DNA of 64,000 nt. Origin: Trabulsiella odontotermitis. GTDB lineage: Bacteria; Pseudomonadota; Gammaproteobacteria; Enterobacterales; Enterobacteriaceae. Both the position numbers and the translations under genes were made by a program. Of this stretch, positions 24,618 through 34,357 are shown in pieces (the first letter of the stretch is position 1; every line of letters begins with the position of its first letter). The notes beneath the pieces are model-generated. The model had not been told where the DNA came from, did not search any database, and saw only the letters and a list, made by a program, of their open reading frames with translations. The DNA lies in the NCBI RefSeq assembly GCF_030053895.1, contig NZ_CP125781.1, forward strand, positions 1,674,001 through 1,738,000, read 5' to 3'.

Positions 24618-24641
24618 GGGGGTAAATTGGCCCCCTTTCTT
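24618..24641 (+). terminator. Terminator after bcr
   Basis: GGGGG-TAAATTGG-CCCCC is followed by TTTCTT, 13 bp after the bcr stop. Confidence 0.7.
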
Positions 24642-24940
24642 GACACATATCAACGGAGTTTCTGTTCGTTGTTCTGATGGATGTTTCTTTTATGTAAAAT
24701 CAATTTATGTAAAAAGTCACATCGTTGTAGACAAAAAGGTTGTGTTAGATCACAGAAACGGGTACATATAGCGCAAAATGCATTCGTAGCAGTTTTGTAA
24801 AACGCAGGATAATAAATCGTTAAACCTTGCCAGGTGCAGATGTAAACGTTTTCCTGGCGGCTTGCAGGACGATCTGTCAACGATGTGTTAATATAAATGT
24901 GAAATTATTGTGAAGTTTTGTTTTTTCCTGGGGAAAAATC
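24642..24940. other. Intergenic region upstream of yejG
   Basis: About 300 bp of AT-rich sequence between the bcr terminator and yejG, with no credible reading frame or RNA gene. It presumably holds the yejG promoter and leader. TGTGTTAGATCACA at about 24744 looks like a CRP site, but its half-sites are two bases too close. I see nothing else that stands out. Confidence 0.4.
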
Positions 24941-25285
24941 GTGAATACCATGCAGCTTTCCATCGTTCACCGCTTGCCGCAGAGCTATCGCTGGTCTGCC
25001 GGTTTTGCAGGTTCAAGAGTTGAACCGATTCCGCAAAACGGTCCACTGAGCGATAACAGCCTTGTTGGCCTCAAACTGCTGAGCCCGGACGGTGAAAAAG
25101 CCTGGCCGGTGATGCATACGCTCAGTCAGGCATTAACGGATATCGAAGTGGCGTGTTCCGTGCTGGAATGCGAAGGCGAACCCTGCCTGTTTGTGAACTG
25201 TCAGGACGAGTACGCCGCAACCTGTCGCCTGAAAAATTTCGGCGTGGCGATTGCGGAGCCGTTTTCCGGTAATAATCCTTTCTGA
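24941..25285 (+). CDS. yejG: YejG family protein
   Basis: A 114-residue protein collinear with E. coli YejG (LSIVHRLPQSYRWSAGFAGS; ends NFGVAIAEPFSGNNPF). It is cytoplasmic with no known motif; some studies link E. coli yejG to aminoglycoside sensitivity, but the mechanism is open. The start is GTG 24941 (MNTMQLS), matching the E. coli length; ATG 24950 is the alternative. It converges on yejF. Confidence 0.92.
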   Translation: MNTMQLSIVHRLPQSYRWSAGFAGSRVEPIPQNGPLSDNSLVGLKLLSPDGEKAWPVMHTLSQALTDIEVACSVLECEGEPCLFVNCQDEYAATCRLKNFGVAIAEPFSGNNPF

Positions 25286-25288
25286 CCG

Positions 25289-26878
25289 TCAGCTCAACGA
25301 CAGTAGCTGACGGGTATACTCCTGCTGCGGTGCGGCAAAAACGCGCTGACACTCTCCTTGCTCCACAACTTCCCCCTGACGCAACACAATCACCTGATGA
25401 CACAGCGATCGGACCACATGGAGATCGTGGCTGATGAATATGTAAGCCAGGCGATGTTTCTCCTGTAATGCCTTGAGCAGCGCAAGAATTTGCGCCTGCA
25501 CGGTTCTGTCCAGCGACGAGGTGGGTTCATCCAGCACAATCAGTTCGGGCTTGAGGATCAGCGCGCGGGCGATGGCAATACGCTGTCGCTGGCCGCCGGA
25601 AAACGCCGCCGGGTAACGCTGACGGGTTTGCGGATCAAGCCCCACCTCCTGCATCACGCGGATCACTTCTTCTTCACGCTGCGCGGGAGTGAGCGTGGGC
25701 TGGTGAACGCGCAACCCCTCTTCGATAATCTGCAATACGTTAAGACGCGGGTTCAGCGACGAGTTCGGGTCCTGAAACACTACCTGAATGCGATGACGCA
25801 GCGGCAGCATCTGCTTGCGGTTGCGGCCCTGTAACGCCTGCCCGTCAAAGACAATCGAACCTTCCGAGGCAATCAGCCGCAGCAGTGCCAGCCCGGTGGT
25901 GCTTTTACCTGAGCCTGATTCGCCGACCAGCCCCAGCGTTTCCCCCGGACGCAGCGAAAAGCTGATCGCTTTCACCACGCGGTTGCTGTCGACCACGCGA
26001 CGCAACACACCTTTGCGCACCGGAAACGCCACGCTCAGTTTCTCAATCTGCAACAGGGGTTTGGCATCCCCGGTGATCGGGACAGGATCGCCGGACGGCT
26101 CACTGTCGATAAGCTTGCGGGTGTAAGGGTGAACAGGGGCAGAAAAGAGCGCGCTGGCGCGGTTCTGCTCCACACAGCGACCGTCCTGCATCACTGCCAC
26201 ATTGTCGGCCAGTTTGCGCACGATGCTCAGGTTGTGGGTGATGAACAACAGGCCCATATTGAGCTCGTCGCGCAGTTCGCGCAGCAGTTGCAGAATTTGC
26301 GCCTGCACCGAAACATCCAGCGCGGTGGTGGGTTCGTCGGCGATCAACAGCTCAGGTCGTGTCAGCAACGCCATGGCAATCATAACGCGCTGGCGTTCGC
26401 CGCCGGAAAGCTGATGCGGGTAATCCGCCAGTCGCTTCGGCGCATTGCGGATCCCGACGCGCTCAAGGCAGTCGAGGATTTCCGCCCGCGCAGCCTCCTT
26501 GCGCATCCCCCGGTGCAGTGAAAGCACCTCGTACAGTTGTTTCTCCAGCGTATGCAGCGGGTTCAGCGACACCATCGGCTCCTGGAAAATCATCGCGATG
26601 CGGTTACCACGAATTCCCCGCAGGGTGCGTTCATCGGCATGCAGCAAAGACTGACCGTGAAAATGGATATCCCCGGTCGGGTAGCTGACCGGTGGGGAAG
26701 GGAGCAGCCGCAGCACCGAAAGGGCGGATACGCTTTTCCCGGAACCGGACTCGCCCACCAGCGCCAGGGTTTCGCCCGCGTTAACCTGCAACGACAAATC
26801 GCTCACCACCGTACGGCTTTCGCCGCGATCGGTAAAGGCGATGGAGAGGTTTTCGATGGTCAGTAAGGGAGAGGTCAT
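25289..26878 (-). CDS. yejF: ABC transporter ATP-binding protein YejF (peptide import)
   Basis: A 529-residue fused ABC ATPase with two nucleotide-binding domains that powers the YejABEF oligopeptide importer (microcin C uptake in E. coli). Both halves have Walker A GESGSGKS/T, a signature LSGGERQR (first) or FSGGQRQR (second), and Walker B followed by DEPT. ATG 26878 (MTSPLLTIENLSIAF) matches the E. coli start. It begins immediately after the yejE stop; yejA-B-E-F form one operon on the minus strand. Confidence 0.96.
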   Translation of the reverse strand: MTSPLLTIENLSIAFTDRGESRTVVSDLSLQVNAGETLALVGESGSGKSVSALSVLRLLPSPPVSYPTGDIHFHGQSLLHADERTLRGIRGNRIAMIFQEPMVSLNPLHTLEKQLYEVLSLHRGMRKEAARAEILDCLERVGIRNAPKRLADYPHQLSGGERQRVMIAMALLTRPELLIADEPTTALDVSVQAQILQLLRELRDELNMGLLFITHNLSIVRKLADNVAVMQDGRCVEQNRASALFSAPVHPYTRKLIDSEPSGDPVPITGDAKPLLQIEKLSVAFPVRKGVLRRVVDSNRVVKAISFSLRPGETLGLVGESGSGKSTTGLALLRLIASEGSIVFDGQALQGRNRKQMLPLRHRIQVVFQDPNSSLNPRLNVLQIIEEGLRVHQPTLTPAQREEEVIRVMQEVGLDPQTRQRYPAAFSGGQRQRIAIARALILKPELIVLDEPTSSLDRTVQAQILALLKALQEKHRLAYIFISHDLHVVRSLCHQVIVLRQGEVVEQGECQRVFAAPQQEYTRQLLSLS

Positions 26879-26879
26879 C

Positions 26880-27905
26880 CTACACCGCCTTGTTGGGGTC
26901 GAAGGCATCGCGCACGGCTTCGCCAATAAAAATCAGCAGCGACAGCAGCACTGCCACTGATAAAAACGCGGTAATACCAAGCCACGGCGCCTGCAGGTTA
27001 TTTTTCCCCTGCAACAGTAACTCGCCGAGCGACGGCGAGCCCAGCGGCAGCCCGAAGCCGAGGAAATCCAGCGAGGTCAGCGTAGTGATGGAACTGCACA
27101 GAATAAATGGCAGGAAGGTAAGCGTCGCGACCATTGCGTTGGGCAGCATATGACGGAAGATAATACCGCGGTCGCTCACCCCCAGCGCCTGTGCGGCGCG
27201 AATGTAGTCGAAATTCCGTGTGCGCAGGAATTCAGCGCGCACCACGCCCACCAGCGCCATCCAGCCAAACAATACGGTGATGGCGAGCAGCCACCAGAAA
27301 TTGGGTTGTACCACGCTCGACAGCAGGATAATTAAAAACAGCGTCGGCATGCCGGACCACACTTCAATAAAGCGCTGGCCCCAGAGATCGACTTTTCCGC
27401 CGTAATACCCCTGCAATGCGCCCGCCAGCACACCCATCACGCTGGAGCACAGCGTCAGCATCAGGCCGAACAGTACGGAAATGCGGGTGCCGTAGAGAAT
27501 GCGCGCCAGCACGTCACCGCCATTGGCGTCAGTCCCCAGCCAGTTAGTCGCCGAGGGCGGAGAAGGGAAGGGGCGATCGGTGGCGAAATTGATGCTGGTG
27601 GCACCAAAGCGAACCGGCGCCCAGAGCACCCAGCCGTTATCTTCCAGTTGCTTTTGCAGCCACGGATCCTGGTAATCGGCGCTGGTGGTAAAGACGCCGC
27701 CAAACTGCTGCTCGGTGTAGTTTTTCAGAAAGGGCACGTACAAGCTGCCGCGATACTCGACAAGTAACGGTTTGTCGTTCGCCAGCAGTTCTGAAAACAG
27801 GCTACAGGTAAACAGGATGAGAAATAGCCACAGAGACCAGTAACCGCGACGGTTATGGCGAAAGCGCGCCCAGCGGGCCTGGTTGACGGGACTTAATAGC
27901 GGCAT
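26880..27905 (-). CDS. yejE: ABC transporter permease YejE
   Basis: A 341-residue inner membrane permease, second permease of the YejABEF system. The N-terminal helix follows RWARFRHNRRGYWSLWLFLILF; the DppC-type permease domain occupies the C-terminal half, with the EAA-like loop RAAQALGVSDRGIIFRHMLPN that contacts YejF. It overlaps the yejB stop by one base. Confidence 0.96.
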   Translation of the reverse strand: MPLLSPVNQARWARFRHNRRGYWSLWLFLILFTCSLFSELLANDKPLLVEYRGSLYVPFLKNYTEQQFGGVFTTSADYQDPWLQKQLEDNGWVLWAPVRFGATSINFATDRPFPSPPSATNWLGTDANGGDVLARILYGTRISVLFGLMLTLCSSVMGVLAGALQGYYGGKVDLWGQRFIEVWSGMPTLFLIILLSSVVQPNFWWLLAITVLFGWMALVGVVRAEFLRTRNFDYIRAAQALGVSDRGIIFRHMLPNAMVATLTFLPFILCSSITTLTSLDFLGFGLPLGSPSLGELLLQGKNNLQAPWLGITAFLSVAVLLSLLIFIGEAVRDAFDPNKAV

Positions 27906-28999
27906 CAGCGGCCCTCAAAATCAATGCGTGGGTCCACCAGCGTATAGCTGATATCGCTGATGATATTCAGCAGCAGACCAATCAGGGTGAAGATGTAAAG
28001 CGTGCCAAACATTACCGGGTAATCGCGGGAGAGCGTGGCTTCGTAGCCCAGCAACCCCAGGCCGTTGAGGGAGAACATCACTTCAATCAGCAGGGAACCG
28101 GTAAAAAACATGCTGATGAAGGTGGCAGGAAAGCCGGCGATCACCAGCAGCATCGCGTTACGGAAAATGTGTTTCCACAGAATGTTATGTTCGCTTACCC
28201 CTTTGGCGCGTGCGGTGACCACGTACTGCTTGCGGATCTCATCAAGGAACGAGTTTTTGGTCAACATGGTCAGCGCTGCAAAGCCGCCAATCACCGTCGC
28301 CAGCACCGGTAGAGTGATGTGCCAGAGGTAATCGGTAATCTGTTTATACCATGGCAGGGAATCGAAATTGGCGGAGGTCAGCCCGCGCAGCGGGAAGAGA
28401 TCGTAATAGCTGCCGCCCGCGAAAAAGACGATCAGCAAAATGGCGAACAGGAACGCCGGGATCGCGTAGCCGATAATGATGAATGCGCTGCTCCAGATGT
28501 CGAACCGGCTGCCGTTTTGCACCGCTTTACGAATGCCAAGCGGAATCGAGACCAGATAGATGATAAGCGTGCTCCAGATACCGAGCGACACGGAGACCGG
28601 CAGACTGTCCTTCACCAGTTGTAATACCGACGCGCTGCGGAACAGGCTGTTACCGAAGTCAAAACGCAGGTACTCGCCCAGCATTTTGAAATAACGCTCA
28701 TGAATGGGTTTATCGAAGCCGTAGCGGTGCGTGATTTCAGCAATGACTTCCGGATCCAACCCGCGTGCGCCGCGGTACTGGCCGTCGCTGACGTTACCGA
28801 CGCCAGTGCGAGCATGCGTGGCGCCCATTCCTTCGCCACCCGCGCCGGGCAGGGCGCTGCGATCGCCGAACTGAATCGCCGCAATGGCCTGGTCAACCGG
28901 GCCGCCAGGCGCAATTTGCACGATAAAAAAGTTGATGGTGATGATCGCCCACAAGGTCGGGATCACCAGTAATAATCGGCGGATCAGGTACGCGCCCAT
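27905..28999 (-). CDS. yejB: ABC transporter permease YejB
   Basis: A 364-residue DppB-type permease of the YejABEF peptide importer. It begins MGAYLIRRLLLVIPTLWAIITINFFIVQIAPGGP, the standard first helix, and has the coupling-loop motif VTARAKGVSEHNILWKHIFRNA. It starts 8 bp after yejA. Confidence 0.96.
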   Translation of the reverse strand: MGAYLIRRLLLVIPTLWAIITINFFIVQIAPGGPVDQAIAAIQFGDRSALPGAGGEGMGATHARTGVGNVSDGQYRGARGLDPEVIAEITHRYGFDKPIHERYFKMLGEYLRFDFGNSLFRSASVLQLVKDSLPVSVSLGIWSTLIIYLVSIPLGIRKAVQNGSRFDIWSSAFIIIGYAIPAFLFAILLIVFFAGGSYYDLFPLRGLTSANFDSLPWYKQITDYLWHITLPVLATVIGGFAALTMLTKNSFLDEIRKQYVVTARAKGVSEHNILWKHIFRNAMLLVIAGFPATFISMFFTGSLLIEVMFSLNGLGLLGYEATLSRDYPVMFGTLYIFTLIGLLLNIISDISYTLVDPRIDFEGR

Positions 29000-29007
29000 A
29001 GGGTTCC

Positions 29008-30813
29008 TTAACGTCTGTCTGCGGGCAGCTTCGCGGCTTTATTCACGTCATACCACCAGGTATCGAAGCCGAGCGAGTAAACGGGGCGCATGACCGGGTG
29101 GGAAAACTTATCCCAGTATGCGATGCGATCTTCTGCCATGTACCACATGGGTAACTGATAGTAATTCCATGTGAGGACGCGGTCCAGTGCGCGTCCGAGG
29201 GGAAGGAGTTTCTCTTTGTTTCCCTGCCAGCGGATGATCCCGGCGATGAGTTTATCGATCACCGGATTTTTAACGCCCGGGGCGTTATAGGTGGAATCGA
29301 CATACTGCGAGGCCCAGGCGATTTGCAGATCGGAGCTCGGCCACGGTGTCGCCTGCCACAGCACCGGCATCATGTCGTAGTCGCGGCTGCGCAGACGATT
29401 GTTGAGTTGCGCGTTATCCACCTGACGAATCTCAAGCGTGACGCCGAGACGGCTGAGGCTGTGCTGGAAGGGAAGTACCCACTGATTGTTGCCGCCGGAC
29501 CCCAGCAGCAGTTCAAAGCGCAGCGGCTTGCCGGTCTGCGCGTTCACCCGCTGCTGACCTTTCAGCGGCCATCCGGCTTCATCAAGCAATTTGCTGGCTT
29601 TCAGCAGGTTATCGCGATCAAACCCGCCACCGTCTGATACCGGCGGCTGGTAGATGCTGGTAAACACTTCTGGCGGCAGGTCAGGTTTCATGGGCGCCAG
29701 CAGCACGAGCTCATCGGCGTCAGGATAGTTGCGCGCCGCATATTCGGTGTTCTGGAAATAGCTGTTCGCGCGGCTGTAGGCAGAATAGAACAGGGCTTTG
29801 TTCATCCATTCGAAATCAAATGCCAGCGTAATGGCTTCACGCACTTTGCGGTCGCTGAATACCGGACGCTGGACGTTGAACGCCAGCCAGCGGGTATTCT
29901 GCGCTGAGGTGTTCTTCTGCGCATCCATGACAATGTTGTGATTATCAAAGTTTTTGCCGATGTAGCGGGTCGCCCAGTTTTTAGCGCTGCTTTCGATGCG
30001 CATGTCGAACGCGCCTGCCTTAAAGGCTTCAAAGGCCACATTGTCATCGAGGTAGTAGTCGTAGCGGAGGGTATCGAAATTCCAGCGTCCGCGGTTGACG
30101 GGCAGGCTGGCACCCCAGTAATCCTTCACCCGGGAATAGATAATATACTGCCCCATTTTCCAGCCAGTGATGCGGTAGGGGCCGCTGGCAAGCGGCGGCA
30201 TGGCGAGCGGGTCGCTGAGCTTGTGATCGCGCCAGAAGGATTCCGGCATAATGGGCAGAGTGAACAGGCTGAGCATGTTCTCTTTGCCCGGCTGGCCCAG
30301 CTCAATGCGGACAGTGAGCGGCGCGATGGCTTTGACCGTTGTGCCTTTGTAGTACAACCGGAACTGCGGCACGCCTTCGGTCATAAACTTCTGAAAAGTA
30401 AACGCGACGTCTTTCGCGGTGATCGGCGAGCCGTCATGATAACGGGCTTTCGGGTTCAGGGTGATTTCGGCCCAGGAAAAATCCGCTGCGTAACGCGTGG
30501 TTTCCGCGACGAGCGGGTAGTAGCTGCCGGGTTCATCATCCGAGGTGGTAAACAGGGAGTCGTAGAGCGATTCGGTACGAACACCCGCTTTGCCGCGCAG
30601 GGCATAGCGGTTGAAGTTATCAAAGGTGCCAATTTCCGATAGCGTCACCGCACCGCCTTTTGGCGCGGCCGGGTTAACGTAATCAAAGTGGTTAAAATTA
30701 ACGGCATATTTAGGTTCGCCGATCACGGCAAACGCATAGCTCTCTTCGATTGTCTGCGCCTGGACTGGCAGGCTGAGCAGGGCAATCAGTATGAGACACA
30801 GACGTAGAATCAT
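29008..30813 (-). CDS. yejA: Periplasmic peptide-binding protein YejA
   Basis: A 601-residue family 5 extracellular solute-binding protein, the periplasmic receptor for YejBEF. The signal peptide is MILRLCLILIALLSLPVQAQ, with probable cleavage after AQA/VQA near residue 19. The mature protein has the family features PPLASGPYRITGWKMGQ and RWLAFNVQRPVFSDRKVREAI. ATG 30813 is chosen because it begins the signal peptide and matches the E. coli start; the frame runs open upstream to 30927 without a better start. Confidence 0.95.
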   Translation of the reverse strand: MILRLCLILIALLSLPVQAQTIEESYAFAVIGEPKYAVNFNHFDYVNPAAPKGGAVTLSEIGTFDNFNRYALRGKAGVRTESLYDSLFTTSDDEPGSYYPLVAETTRYAADFSWAEITLNPKARYHDGSPITAKDVAFTFQKFMTEGVPQFRLYYKGTTVKAIAPLTVRIELGQPGKENMLSLFTLPIMPESFWRDHKLSDPLAMPPLASGPYRITGWKMGQYIIYSRVKDYWGASLPVNRGRWNFDTLRYDYYLDDNVAFEAFKAGAFDMRIESSAKNWATRYIGKNFDNHNIVMDAQKNTSAQNTRWLAFNVQRPVFSDRKVREAITLAFDFEWMNKALFYSAYSRANSYFQNTEYAARNYPDADELVLLAPMKPDLPPEVFTSIYQPPVSDGGGFDRDNLLKASKLLDEAGWPLKGQQRVNAQTGKPLRFELLLGSGGNNQWVLPFQHSLSRLGVTLEIRQVDNAQLNNRLRSRDYDMMPVLWQATPWPSSDLQIAWASQYVDSTYNAPGVKNPVIDKLIAGIIRWQGNKEKLLPLGRALDRVLTWNYYQLPMWYMAEDRIAYWDKFSHPVMRPVYSLGFDTWWYDVNKAAKLPADRR

Positions 30814-30883
30814 AACCGGGCAGCATCCTTTTGCGGGCCGTTCAACGCGAACTAACCTCTTGTCCCTGAATAATATGTGACAC

Positions 30884-32446
30884 TCAGTCGCTTGTGAAAT
30901 ATTTCGCAGGTTCGTTCCAGGCGTCAAGGAAGCGGTCGAGGGGGATCGGGCGGCTAATCCAGTAACCCTGCAGAAAATTCACGCCATGATCACGCAGCCA
31001 TTCCGCCTGCTCCTGCGTCTCCACACCTTCGGCAACGGTGACCAGATTCATTCGTTTCGCCAGCGTCAGCACAGCATCCAGCACCGGTGAGGTTACCGTT
31101 TCCGTCCCGATGGCCTTGATAAACCCACGGTCGATTTTCAGGTAATCAAACGCGTAGCGTTCGAGGTAAATCAGCGCGCTGTGCCCGGTGCCGAAATCGT
31201 CAATGGCGATTTCAAACCCTTCGTGATGCAGCCATTCGAAGACTTTCATTGCCTCCTGCTGCTGGAGCGTATCGCGTTCGGTAATTTCGAGCACCACCTG
31301 GAAATAATTCGGCGGTAAGGCGGCGCTCAACGCACGCATATCGTCCTGAAAACTCGGGGTATGCAAATGCCCTGGCGCGATGTTGATCCCCAGTTTTGCC
31401 CCCGGCGGCAGGATTTTCTGCAACACCGGCGCGTCGCGGGCGATCAGTTCGAACAGATGTTGCGTCAACGGCACAATCAGATTTTGCGCTTCGGCGAAGT
31501 TGATAAACGCATCCGGGGGAATTTCGCCGGCTGAGGGATGTTTCCAGCGCATCAGCACTTCAGCACCGCGAATTTTCATATCGCTGGATGAGACTACCGG
31601 CTGGTAAACCACATAAAACTGGTTGCGCTTAATGGCAGTGAGGATCTCTTTCCCGGGGCGATTACCGATGTTGAGAATATAAAAGCACAGCAACCCGGTC
31701 AGCAGACCAACGACGATCATCAGCAACACCGCATATTGCGTATCCTGTACGCTCCACATGGTGCCGTAGAGGTAAACCTGAAGCGGCAGCTTATCGATTT
31801 TCGCAATACGCACCGGTTTGACGTTGAGCATCGCCGGATCAATCAGCTTACTGGAAAACGTTGCCAGCGCGCGGTTGTGCACCACCAGCGCGATACCGGA
31901 AAAGTTATTCTGCTTTGCCGAGTAGAGCAGGAAAGGGGTCAGGTTGGCATTCACGGAAGCAAAAACGCCGTGATTTTTCATCAGCGGATTGCGCACCCAG
32001 ATAGCGAACGCCGGGCTGGAGGGCATCATCGGCGTGCCGGAAAGCAGTTGCATATCTGACACTTTGCCGGGATCGACATCGGTGGAGAGGCTGTCAAACG
32101 GCAGGTTCATGGCGCCCGTGGCGGACGAACAAACCGCACGTTTGTCGATGACCAGCAAAAAGGCGCGCACGTTAACGCTGAAGGCCGCCCGGGCGGTAAG
32201 CTCCTGCTGGATCTGGTTGCAGGGGCTCATGGTCAGCGGCTGCAGGTAATCGATGGTCGTAAGAAGCTCATTAAAATAGTTGTTCAGGTAGGAATGCAGG
32301 TTCTTGATTATCGAATCGAACTGTTCGGTCCGTTTATGATGGATCACCGTGTACTGGAGGCTGCCGGCCAGCAATGCAGCCAGCACTCCCGCCAGGAAGC
32401 TGTATAACACAATCTTCCGGCCGACAGAAAAATAGCGGGTAAGCAT
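30884..32446 (-). CDS. rtn: CSS-motif EAL-domain cyclic-di-GMP phosphodiesterase (Rtn/PdeN)
   Basis: A 520-residue inner membrane protein. Two membrane helices (about 12-30 and 235-258) bracket a periplasmic CSS-motif domain (TMSPCNQIQQEL at about 70-80, with the CSS triplet at AVCSSATG, about 110); in this family the Cys residues form a redox-sensed disulfide under DsbA control. The C-terminal EAL domain (about 265-515) hydrolyses c-di-GMP; the signature is EVLMRW instead of EALxRW, while LEITERD, DDFGTGHSAL, LKIDRGFI and EGVETQEQ are intact, so activity is expected. It is orthologous to E. coli Rtn, next to mepS. Confidence 0.94.
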   Translation of the reverse strand: MLTRYFSVGRKIVLYSFLAGVLAALLAGSLQYTVIHHKRTEQFDSIIKNLHSYLNNYFNELLTTIDYLQPLTMSPCNQIQQELTARAAFSVNVRAFLLVIDKRAVCSSATGAMNLPFDSLSTDVDPGKVSDMQLLSGTPMMPSSPAFAIWVRNPLMKNHGVFASVNANLTPFLLYSAKQNNFSGIALVVHNRALATFSSKLIDPAMLNVKPVRIAKIDKLPLQVYLYGTMWSVQDTQYAVLLMIVVGLLTGLLCFYILNIGNRPGKEILTAIKRNQFYVVYQPVVSSSDMKIRGAEVLMRWKHPSAGEIPPDAFINFAEAQNLIVPLTQHLFELIARDAPVLQKILPPGAKLGINIAPGHLHTPSFQDDMRALSAALPPNYFQVVLEITERDTLQQQEAMKVFEWLHHEGFEIAIDDFGTGHSALIYLERYAFDYLKIDRGFIKAIGTETVTSPVLDAVLTLAKRMNLVTVAEGVETQEQAEWLRDHGVNFLQGYWISRPIPLDRFLDAWNEPAKYFTSD

Positions 32447-32540
32447 AAACGGACATTATCCCTGAAGGTTGGATATGAAGGGCAAACGGCTAAACAAAGT
32501 ATAGATACTGTCATGGCCGCTTCTCTGCGCATCAGCATAA

Positions 32541-32571
32541 AAAAAAACACTGCCGCAGCAGTGTTTTTTTC
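32541..32571 (-). terminator. Terminator after mepS
   Basis: ACACTGC-CGCA-GCAGTGT with an A run on one side and a T run on the other lies about 45 bp beyond the mepS stop; it also sits upstream of rtn, so it isolates the two genes. Confidence 0.85.
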
Positions 32572-32612
32572 GCTTCCTGCCGTCGGCCAAGGGTAACCGA
32601 CAACAGAAGAAA

Positions 32613-33182
32613 TTACGAGCGGCTCAGTACGCGACGCGCTTCGTTGTAGCGCTTGTTCCAGTATGGCTCATTCATGCTGGAGATCGTTACGCCACTGCTG
32701 GTAGACGCATGGACAAACTGATTATTGCCAATGTAGATGCCCACATGGCGACCGGTTGACCCGGCACGGAACAGAACCAGATCGCCGGTGCGCAGTTGAC
32801 CACGCTTAATAGACTTACCGGTTTCCTGTTGTTCCCAGGTAGAGCGAGGCAGCTCTAAACCAAACTGTTCGCGGAACGTGCGCTGAACAAAGGCAGAGCA
32901 ATCGATGCCACGTTTGGTATCGCCACCCAGACGGTAACGAACACCTTTCCAGCTGGCGTATTGATCCATCAGGCGCGTCTTAACGTCGAGGTTACGCACC
33001 ATGGTTTCAAATTCATCCTGAGAGGCTTGCAGTGAAGAGGGATCTTCCATACCCACAACACGCGTCTCAGGATGCATATTCTTAGCGGTATTTGTTGAGC
33101 TACATGCAGAAAGCAGAACGGCGACTGCAACCGCGGGAATCGCCCGCAGAATATATCTCAAAATCGGTTGAGATTTGACCAT
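32613..33182 (-). CDS. mepS: Murein DD-endopeptidase MepS (Spr)
   Basis: A 189-residue outer membrane lipoprotein that cuts D-Ala-mDAP crosslinks to allow wall growth; in E. coli its level is held down by NlpI-Prc proteolysis. The lipobox is LLSAC with Cys27. The NlpC/P60 domain has Cys95 (GIDCSAF), His146 (GRHVGIY) and His158 (FVHAS) as the catalytic triad. It is collinear with E. coli Spr. Confidence 0.96.
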   Translation of the reverse strand: MVKSQPILRYILRAIPAVAVAVLLSACSSTNTAKNMHPETRVVGMEDPSSLQASQDEFETMVRNLDVKTRLMDQYASWKGVRYRLGGDTKRGIDCSAFVQRTFREQFGLELPRSTWEQQETGKSIKRGQLRTGDLVLFRAGSTGRHVGIYIGNNQFVHASTSSGVTISSMNEPYWNKRYNEARRVLSRS

Positions 33183-33600
33183 TTCGTTTATTTTCCCTTG
33201 AAGTCCTTAACGAAGAAATCGTTATAAAAAATGCCAAACGTACCGAGACTAAATACCGACAGACAATGAGACAATCGAGAATCCGCAAAACTGTGGACTG
33301 ACACACAAAATTATTCACAGTGCGAATAATTAACGCCTGCACGGCAAAACGAGATTGAGGTTACCTGATCGGGTTTGGCATTGCGAGCGCTTTTGCCTCT
33401 TTTTTTATAAGAAAAAGTGATACAGAAAGTGACAAACCGGCATAGCGAGAAATAGGCCCTTTTTTGCTGCTTAATTAGCCAATTGATTCATTTCTAAGGC
33501 ACTTTCGTGTGACGGGAAGATGACAGGGTTGAATAATAAAACATCACTTTAGCTTCAGGGATCATTGTGATCCCTGATAGCGAATGTTAATTGATTTTGC
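33183..33600. other. Intergenic region mepS-lpxT
   Basis: About 420 bp of AT-rich DNA without a credible gene. It must hold the mepS promoter and leader. At 33556-33576 a perfect 9-bp inverted repeat CAGGGATCA-TTG-TGATCCCTG lies 25 bp beyond the lpxT stop and may act as a terminator for lpxT, though the T tract is poor. Nothing else stands out. Confidence 0.5.
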
Positions 33601-34314
33601 TTAATTGTATATTTTTTGTTTCTTTATATGCGGAAGATATTTATCAAACAGATGAATAATCTTATCGCTGAGCGGTGTCATGAGCACCCATGGCAAACCC
33701 ATCAGCACCGCAGTCATTGAACCTACCGCAATATCGGTAAACCAGTGTGCGCCAATCATCAGGCGAGGAAACGCAAAAACCACCACAATAATAAGGGAAA
33801 TAGCGAACGCTTTCGCGCCGAAATAGCGCCACATAAATCCGGCGAAAATGAGCAGCATCATTCCGTGATCGCCCGGGAAACTGTCTTTCGATGCATCCTT
33901 GGTCGGAAAAGGCAGCAGATCGTTAACCCGATAAATATCGCTGAAAAAGAGCGTCGGGCTGGCGCGCTTCACTGGCATCAGATGTTGCGCCAACTGGTTG
34001 ATGACCACCGCTGTCAGCAGCATAGTCAGGCCGATCATCACCACGCGGCGACGTCCGGCATCATCGGCTTTGCGCCAGAAGCTCAGCATCAGGCAGCCCA
34101 TCGCCAGTAGTGAACAGGCATCAAAGGCGCGGTTGTTGGTGATCGCCAGGAACCAGACGTAAGCGCGGCTTTCGCCCAGACCGTGGTTAAAGAAGTGGAA
34201 AATAGTCGAATCAAACACAGACCAGTAACCGTGATTGACCGGCAAGTACCAGGACAAAAATAGCGCCACGCCTGCGGCGCTCAGCAGAACGTTAAGGAAA
34301 AATCGGGTTTTCAT
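33601..34314 (-). CDS. lpxT: Lipid A 1-phosphate phosphotransferase LpxT
   Basis: A 237-residue inner membrane PAP2-family enzyme that moves phosphate from undecaprenyl pyrophosphate to lipid A at the periplasmic face. Six membrane helices are predicted. The phosphatase motifs are visible as KRASPTLFF (C1, near residue 115), SFPGDHG (C2, near 143) and RLMIGAHWFTDI (C3, near 185). It is collinear with E. coli YeiU. Confidence 0.95.
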   Translation of the reverse strand: MKTRFFLNVLLSAAGVALFLSWYLPVNHGYWSVFDSTIFHFFNHGLGESRAYVWFLAITNNRAFDACSLLAMGCLMLSFWRKADDAGRRRVVMIGLTMLLTAVVINQLAQHLMPVKRASPTLFFSDIYRVNDLLPFPTKDASKDSFPGDHGMMLLIFAGFMWRYFGAKAFAISLIIVVVFAFPRLMIGAHWFTDIAVGSMTAVLMGLPWVLMTPLSDKIIHLFDKYLPHIKKQKIYN

Positions 34315-34357
34315 TGTTGTATCATGGGTAATAGTAATGGTGGCAACGATAACGAGG

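Noticed and set aside
24742..24758. CRP-like site TGTGTTAGATCACA upstream of yejG
   Set aside because: The half-sites TGTG and CACA are separated by 6 bases instead of 8, so it does not fit CRP spacing.
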